Assembly (NCBI GenBank): GCA_914767885.1
Contig: CAJZBQ010000021.1
Location: 496,001-560,000 of the forward strand
Origin: Blepharisma stoltei
Lineage: Eukaryota > Ciliophora > Heterotrichea > Heterotrichida > Blepharismidae
Length of the DNA stretch: 64,000 bases
Reading direction: 5' to 3'
This document shows positions 58,815-64,000 of this stretch, piece after piece. The position numbers were made by a program, and so were the translations under genes. Positions within the stretch are counted from its first letter, which is position 1; each line of letters starts with the position of its first letter. The notes beneath the pieces were generated by a model that was not told the DNA's origin, did not search any database, and worked only from the letters and a program-made list of their open reading frames with translations.

Positions 58815-59076
58815 TAAGAAAAATTTAATATAATATTTTTTAAAGAAAAATTAACCCACTTTTAATTTAGAACAGCATTTTTTGTTCAGATTTATAATGT
58901 ATGGTGAGTAAGGAAAAAAAAATTTAACATCAGCTTTATTAAGTTATTGAATTGTCATATTGCTTATTCTTATGTGAGCATCAATTTGATTAAAATATTA
59001 ATTAAAATTTAAAAAGACAAGAAAGATTAAACAGCACTTTATTTATCATATTACTAAAAATGATAAGAATAAAAAT
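58815..59076. other. Intergenic
   Basis: AT-rich leader of the membrane protein gene; nothing recognised. Confidence 0.4.
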
Positions 59077-60389
59077 ATGTTCCTGACATTGTTGATATTT
59101 TCCCTATCGAACGCTCTTGATTTTGGCATTGAAGAAATAAAATTAGGAACAATCAACGACTACACTCTCAAAACGGGATCTCACGCCTTCAAAGCTAGAG
59201 CCAACTTTCATAGGCTAAAAATTACTGCAATGCCAAATGGAGAGGGATTCGACCAAATAAGGTGGACAGATAAATTATCAACATCCCTTGATGATAATAA
59301 GAGAATTAAAATGGTGACGCTGACAGAAATTATTTTGCGAGCGGGTAGGCCCATCCCGATATGCTGAATATGGGCCACTATGCCTCTTTTCAAATGTGCC
59401 TTTGGGCTTGTGATGCCTTACCTAAGAGGGAAGTTTTATTCCTCCCCCGAAGGTTTTTCTGTACCTGCCAGGCAGAGTAGACTGGTTTTACCTCTCGGAT
59501 AGTCTTCTTCTATCATGACTATCGGGGAGAAGACGGAGGGTGGCTCTAGCTTAGGGAGCTAACCTTTAGGCTATGTGAATTTCATTAGAAAATTTAAGAG
59601 GGAGTAATAAGTAGAGCTGTGCAGCATTCGCATCTGGTATATAAGCACCCTGCGTAAACCAGCTTTCCTGAAGTCAAGATAGTTCGGTCAGTGGCTGGGC
59701 CGTTTAATCCTTAATTTTAATATTATCTTGACGAAACAACATTTCTAAAATGCCCAAAGGACTCTGCAATTTGCGGAGATGCAATAGACCCAAGCACAAA
59801 TGTTCAGATAACCATTGGAGCATGCGTGGATGAAATTTACATCTATGTTAAGGTTTCTAAGGAATCTACTCTTTCTTTCTCTGGCAGCTACTATCAAGGA
59901 GATTGCGATCCAATTGAAGAAAACCTCTATACAAAGTGTGGAGCCATGACTTATGCTCAGTGTGATGTATGTGGTGACGAATGCAGGCTAGCATTTTGCA
60001 AAAAGAGATCCCGCGACGGCAAAGATCCAGAAGTAAAGACATCACTATGCTTGCCTTATAATGTGACAGCAGAAGAACTCACTGACAGGTGTGATGATTA
60101 TATGAATGTTGATTATGGAGAATGGAAAGATTCCTGCAATAAATCACTTGAAATCGGGAATATTGGTGCGCTCACAATCATTATGCTCGTGCTAATGACT
60201 ATTGCCTTTTTTGGCTTCATCGGCATTGTTACATGGTATAACTTTAAACTGAGGACAACTGGAAAACCTCCGATTAAATGCTTCAAATTCTGCCCCGAGA
60301 TTCTTTTCCCTCATCCAAGACAGGCGCAGCCAGCTCAGCCTTTAAGAGGATACCAGCCTCCAGATATTGAAATACCTGATAGAAGATAA
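59077..60389 (+). CDS. Type I membrane protein with Cys-rich ectodomain, interrupted by an insertion
   Basis: 'MFLTLLIFSLSNALDFGIEE' is a signal peptide. A first part runs to about 59335 ('…KMVTLTEIIL'), then a roughly 400-bp insertion. A second part resumes near 59735 with 'ETTFLKCPKDSAICGDA' and continues through a Cys-rich region ('CGAMTYAQCDVCGDECR', 'AFCKKRSRDGK') to the membrane span 'IIMLVLMTIAFFGFIGIV' and a short Pro-rich cytoplasmic tail ending TAA 60387-60389. The two parts are certainly one gene in layout, but the exact join was not found: the best repeat leaves them one base out of phase. A cysteine-rich single-pass surface protein of unknown ligand. Confidence 0.7.
59335..59735. 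mobile_element. Retroposon-like insertion of about 400 bp in the membrane protein gene
   Basis: GC-richer than the host, non-coding, containing a hairpin CGGATAGTC…GACTATCGG (about 59497-59524). Flanks show a degenerate direct repeat ATTATTTTGCGA / ATTATCTTGACGA. Boundaries are approximate. Confidence 0.65.
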
Positions 60390-60592
60390 TCGATTAGTTT
60401 AATTATTAGTAAATTGGTATTTTGCACTAGCAGATAAATAATTTGAAATCTTATCTTTCTCTTACTGATAATGCATTTTTCGATCGCGCCTTTAATAAAA
60501 AGCAGCCTTATTCATATTTCAAGCTTCTGGCATTAAAATATTAAGCTTCTATTTTCGAAAATCTCGATATAGTTATAAATTAGCTAATTACA
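60390..60592. other. Intergenic between convergent genes
   Basis: About 200 bp, AT-rich; nothing recognised. Confidence 0.4.
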
Positions 60593-62191
60593 TTAAGCGG
60601 CACATTTCACAAGCAACTCCTTTTGATTCTTCAAAATATATCCCCACTTAAGATAGAATGATTTATTAATTTTAGAGGAATAGCTAGGATGCACATTCTT
60701 TCTCAAAAAGGATACTATTTCAGGGCTCAATTGAAATCTCGGGGCATAATACTTTTTATCCTGCTCGAGTCGATTGAGGATTTTTTTGCGATATGCTGCA
60801 GTTTTAATTTTTAGATCTTTTTCAAGAATTTCATGTGTCATTTGCCTATGTGTGAACATCATCAGCATCATGCTTTCATAGTCGTCGTAGCCAGAGTCAA
60901 TAAAATTTTCTAGCAAAAATCCTAAGCTCATTGTGTCAAGCCATTCTTTTATTGTTGGCGGACTATAAATTCCAGCTGTAGCTCCATCAGGCGTTGTGCA
61001 GCACTTCAAAACTCCCTTATTTCCTGCTCACTCTGCTGATTGGGGTTTTCTATAAGGGTTAATGCGAAAGAGGCCTGCTTCCTCTTCGAGCTTCATTAGA
61101 ATCCTCCTATAATGGCCTGGCTTCGCAATTCCAATTGAAGCGAGATGCTGCTCAGTTATAGGCATTGGAGTCAGCATTTGAGCGGACATTGACTGTACAT
61201 CATCGTATCCAGCAGATACCATGATTTCGTACAAATCTGAGAGATCCAATTTGTCCAGCCAGTTAAAAAGAGGCTTCAACTCATAGTCTTTATTTACTCT
61301 ATGACTTTTGGTACTGCTCTGGACAGTGGTATCGTGATAAGAGTTATTTTTCGTCTCTTGGCCTTTATCTTTCCCAAAAGTGTCTAAAACTTGGCCTTGA
61401 GTATTGGTTTTATCATTGACTCCAAAATCGCTAAAATCATAAGAAGCGACTTCACTAATTGGACTAAGTGCTCCTTGAGAAGAAGGGCTCATAAATACGC
61501 TGTTAGGACTCAAAAATACAGCGCTTTGTTCTTCAGTGTGCTCTTCAGTTTGATCTGTATTACACGACTTTCTGTTTAAAATTTCAAATATTTTCCCATC
61601 ATTGGTAAGATCGTAGGCAGATTTTCCTTGTTTGTCCCTAATAGAAGGGTCAGCTCCATGAATAATCATAATTTTGACACAATCCAAATACCCGCAGTCA
61701 ACTGCGTAATGAAGCGGAGTTCTCCCGAACTAGATAGAAATTACCATATAATTTGGCAAGTTGGGGTCTGCTCCGAATTCAAGCAAGAGCTTGATCATTT
61801 TCGCATCTCCTCTGAACGCAGAATGATGAAGCGGACTATCACCATCATTTTGCTGAAAATTGGGATTGGCTCGATTTGCAAGCAATAATTCTGCCATTTG
61901 ATATTGGCTGTTATCTGCAGCCTGATGCAGAGGGGTTTCTCCTAGATTATTCGAAATATTTGGGTCTGCACCCTTGCTTAATAGATATTCAGAGGCTTCG
62001 TAGTGCCCACATATTACACTTCTATATAAAGGAGCCCATCCTAACTGCATATTTCTTACACCTGCATCTTTCTCGTTGATTTTTTGTGGCTGAGCTTCAT
62101 ATGCAAATTGAATTGCGTGGAGATCGCCGATCCTGCAAGCTCTGTGAAGGTCCATTGCTTGCGGTTCATAGTTGATTTCGGCATGACTCAT
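60593..62191 (-). CDS. Ankyrin-repeat and SAM-domain protein (ANKS-like)
   Basis: 527 aa after removal of one 15-nt intron (61730-61744, GTAATTTCTATCTAG); ATG 62189-62191. Ankyrin repeats fill about residues 13-200: 'LGWAPLYRSVICGHYEASEY', 'LGETPLHQAADNSQYQMAEL', 'DGDSPLHHSAFRGDAKMIKL' and, across the intron, 'GRTPLHYAVDCGYLDCV'. A Ser/Thr-rich linker follows, then two SAM-type domains: 'LFNWLDKLDLSDLYEIMVSA…GHYRRILMKLEE' and 'IKEWLDTMSLGFLLENFIDS…YRKKILNRLEQ'. Probably a protein-protein scaffold. Its start is 47 bp from the divergent SMARCD gene start. Confidence 0.92.
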
Positions 62192-62238
62192 TTAAGACAG
62201 TTCAATAAAATGTAATAAGATCTCATTTGAGTAATAAT

Positions 62239-63852
62239 ATGGCTATGTCAATTGCACCATCAGGCCCTCCAAAAAAGCGAGGAAGTGCTGGAAGCGTTTA
62301 CAGGATGGCAGGCAGAAGAACTTCAGGCTTTGCTGGCTTTTCTCGCAAGAACAAGAACTCAAAAGCTCAGCAGGAATCAGAGGAGTTTATCTATAAAAGA
62401 AGAAAAATCGATGCAAGCCCATTTGATATTTTGACCACTGGAGAAAAAGCTGACATTTTCAGAGATCTTATTGACATAGAAAGCGAACTTGACATGCAAA
62501 TAGTCGAAGAAAGGAAAAGAATGCAGCAATTGCTGACTATGCCAGCACAAATGCTTAAGGGTGTGCTTAGAGTCCATATCTATAACACAAGTTCAAAACA
62601 GCAGGGAAGAGAGGATCAGCCAGCTTGAAATCTCAGGCTTCAGGGAAGACTGATTTCTCCAGATCTTCGAGGACTCTACGGTAAGCCCAACGCTCTTCCT
62701 GGCTACGTTCCAAAATTTTCCTCATTTTTCAAGATGATCCAAATTTTTCTGCCAAACAACGAGAAGTTGGAGTGGCAGAAGCAGCAGCTTCCAAGAGAGA
62801 CAGATGGAATTGAAATAAAAAGAGTAGGCACTGGAGATAGTGAAGTAAGAATTGTGCTTCACTTAGACAACAAGCCACCAAGGTACAAGCTTTCTGACCA
62901 GCTGGCCGAGTTCCTTGGGACAAATGAAGAGACGCAAGAAAATATCCTTTACGCTTTATGGGAGTACATTAAAAAATACAAGCTGCAGGATTCAGAAGAA
63001 AAGCGATTTATTAATAATGATGCCGCGCTGAATGAGATCTTCAAAGAAGAAAGAACAGACATCGCTACAATCCTCCTTAAAATCAAAAAGCATTTGGTAG
63101 AGTCTGAACCAATTGAGATAAAGCATCAATTGAAGATCGGAGGAGACTGGACTGAGACTGAGCACATTTATGACATCGCAGTTACCTTTGAAGACCCTCT
63201 CCAGTATGAAATGACTTCACTACTAAAAGAAAGCTCTTCAGTGATCTTTTCTGAAAACGCATTTACGAATTACATTCCTGCCCTCAGGTCAGCTAGCTCT
63301 TTCTTAAATAGCGAGCAAGATTTCTTAATCAGCCTTGGAGCTTTTGAGATTATTTTTAAGTGACTAATTTTCTGAAATTTAATAGAATTAGCAGAATAAT
63401 CATTATAGTATATATTAATTATATATCTTATATTTTAGACCAAAAAATTGTAGAAAGCTTTTTGATGCTCTTAAAAGGGTTTAATTTTCCGAAAACTAGG
63501 AATTTTTCCAAAAGCTTTTACTTGCTTTTAAGGTGAGATTAAGGGAATGGACATACCAAAGAACCCAATCGAGCAGCCAATTGAAGATCTGAATAAACAA
63601 ATTTCTTCTTTGAAGGACGAGCTAGACAAATACCAGAAAAGGAAGGATTTCTGCTGTGAATTCTTAAGCAATCCAAAGAACTGTATTGAGAAGGTCATTT
63701 CTGATCAAGAGTTCCATATGCAAGTGCTGCAAAATCTTGAGAAGTATGATGAAATTAACCAGGAAATTGTAAAAGAAGAAAAATCAGCTCAATTCTATAG
63801 GCAGTATTGGGTGAAAGATCTAGTAGATAGATATGTTGAAATTAATAAGTAA
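62239..63852 (+). CDS. SMARCD: SMARCD/SWP73 (BAF60) chromatin-remodelling subunit with SWIB domain, interrupted by a 189-bp insertion
   Basis: Core accessory subunit of SWI/SNF chromatin remodelling complexes. ATG 62239 was chosen because the alternative TTG at 62227 is not a eukaryotic start. 'FIYKRRKIDAS…' and 'VLRVHIYNT' lead to 'WNLRLQGRL…SSFF', then the SWIB domain 'PPRYKLSDQLAEFLGTNEET', 'ILYALWEYIKKYKLQDSEEK', '…LNEIF'. After 189 bp are removed between TGAGATTA repeats the C-terminus follows: 'QISSLKDELDKYQKRKDFC', '…AQFYRQYWVKDLVDRYVEI' (cf. F.QPW...V.RY), as in SMARCD. Net 1,425 nt, 474 aa; TAA 63850-63852. TGA is Trp at one place. Confidence 0.94.
63351..63539. mobile_element. 189-bp IES-like insertion in SMARCD
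   Basis: Direct repeats TGAGATTA at 63345-63352 and 63534-63541, containing the boundary TA. Removal gives '…LGAFEIKGMDIPKN'. AT-rich with stops; without removal the protein would lack its conserved C-terminal 100 residues. Confidence 0.87.
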
Positions 63853-63913
63853 AGCTTATTGAGTGTTAGTAATAATGTTTTCCTTTTATAATATTATTTT
63901 CTTAACTATACTT

Positions 63914-63967
63914 ACCCCCCCTTTAAATTGGAACAAAAAATTGTGTTCCAATTTAAAGGGGGGTTAA
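63914..63967. repeat. Facing terminal inverted repeats (family 3) at the window edge
   Basis: ACCCCCCCTTTAAATTGGAACA, a short AAAAATT loop, then TGTTCCAATTTAAAGGGGGGTTAA: a near-perfect hairpin. It looks like the left end of an element that continues past the window. Related ends are at 19911-19955 and near 58600. Confidence 0.75.
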
Positions 63968-64000
63968 TTTTTTTTTTTAAAAAAAATTATATAAAAATTA

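Overview
Organism and nature of the DNA. This is AT-rich eukaryotic DNA from a ciliate, most likely a heterotrich of the genus Blepharisma. Three things show this. (1) In conserved genes TGA is read as tryptophan (for example the 'FIVWDMGGQ' motif of the ARF GTPase), and every gene end I can place is TAA or TAG. (2) Introns are 15 nt long (eight cases, one further case of 17 nt), GT...AG, and removing them restores conserved proteins. (3) Genes are broken by unspliced insertions whose removal between short direct repeats, usually containing TA, restores the frame. That is what internal eliminated sequences (IESs) look like in a germline (micronuclear) genome. The genus call is inference; the code, introns and insertions are read from the sequence.

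Layout. 1-17.3 kb is gene-dense: partial E2-like protein, ARF GTPase, a beta-propeller-like protein, a 2.1-kb foldback element with a tandem-repeat core, a histidine phosphatase, an HTH-like acidic protein, a divergent pair ICMT/RPA43-like with start codons 10 bp apart, a small basic protein, HID1, a DNAJC21-type J protein, another basic protein, NDUFA12 and a coiled-coil protein. 17.3-22.45 kb is repeat-rich: nested retroposons, a 12-bp minisatellite and MITE-like elements around one acid ceramidase/NAAA-like hydrolase.

22.45-50.1 kb is one giant minus-strand gene. After removal of nine insertions (3,756 bp in total) the frame bookkeeping closes on a single intronless ORF of 23,895 nt, about 7,964 aa, with an N-terminal signal peptide, dozens of beta-sandwich-like repeats and a GPI-anchor-like C-terminus. 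The nine insertions belong to at least six element families.

50.1-64 kb holds a helical-repeat protein, a zinc-finger protein, a small MGN-starting (probably myristoylated) protein, an MFS transporter, a type I membrane protein, an ankyrin+SAM protein and SMARCD/SWP73 (SWIB), with MITE-like elements between and inside genes.

The genes are unrelated housekeeping and surface functions; no operon logic is seen. The unifying story is the mobile-element load: coding sequence is repeatedly interrupted by elements that must be removed from DNA to make protein. All splice and excision reconstructions were done by hand from reading frames; exact cut sites need somatic sequence.
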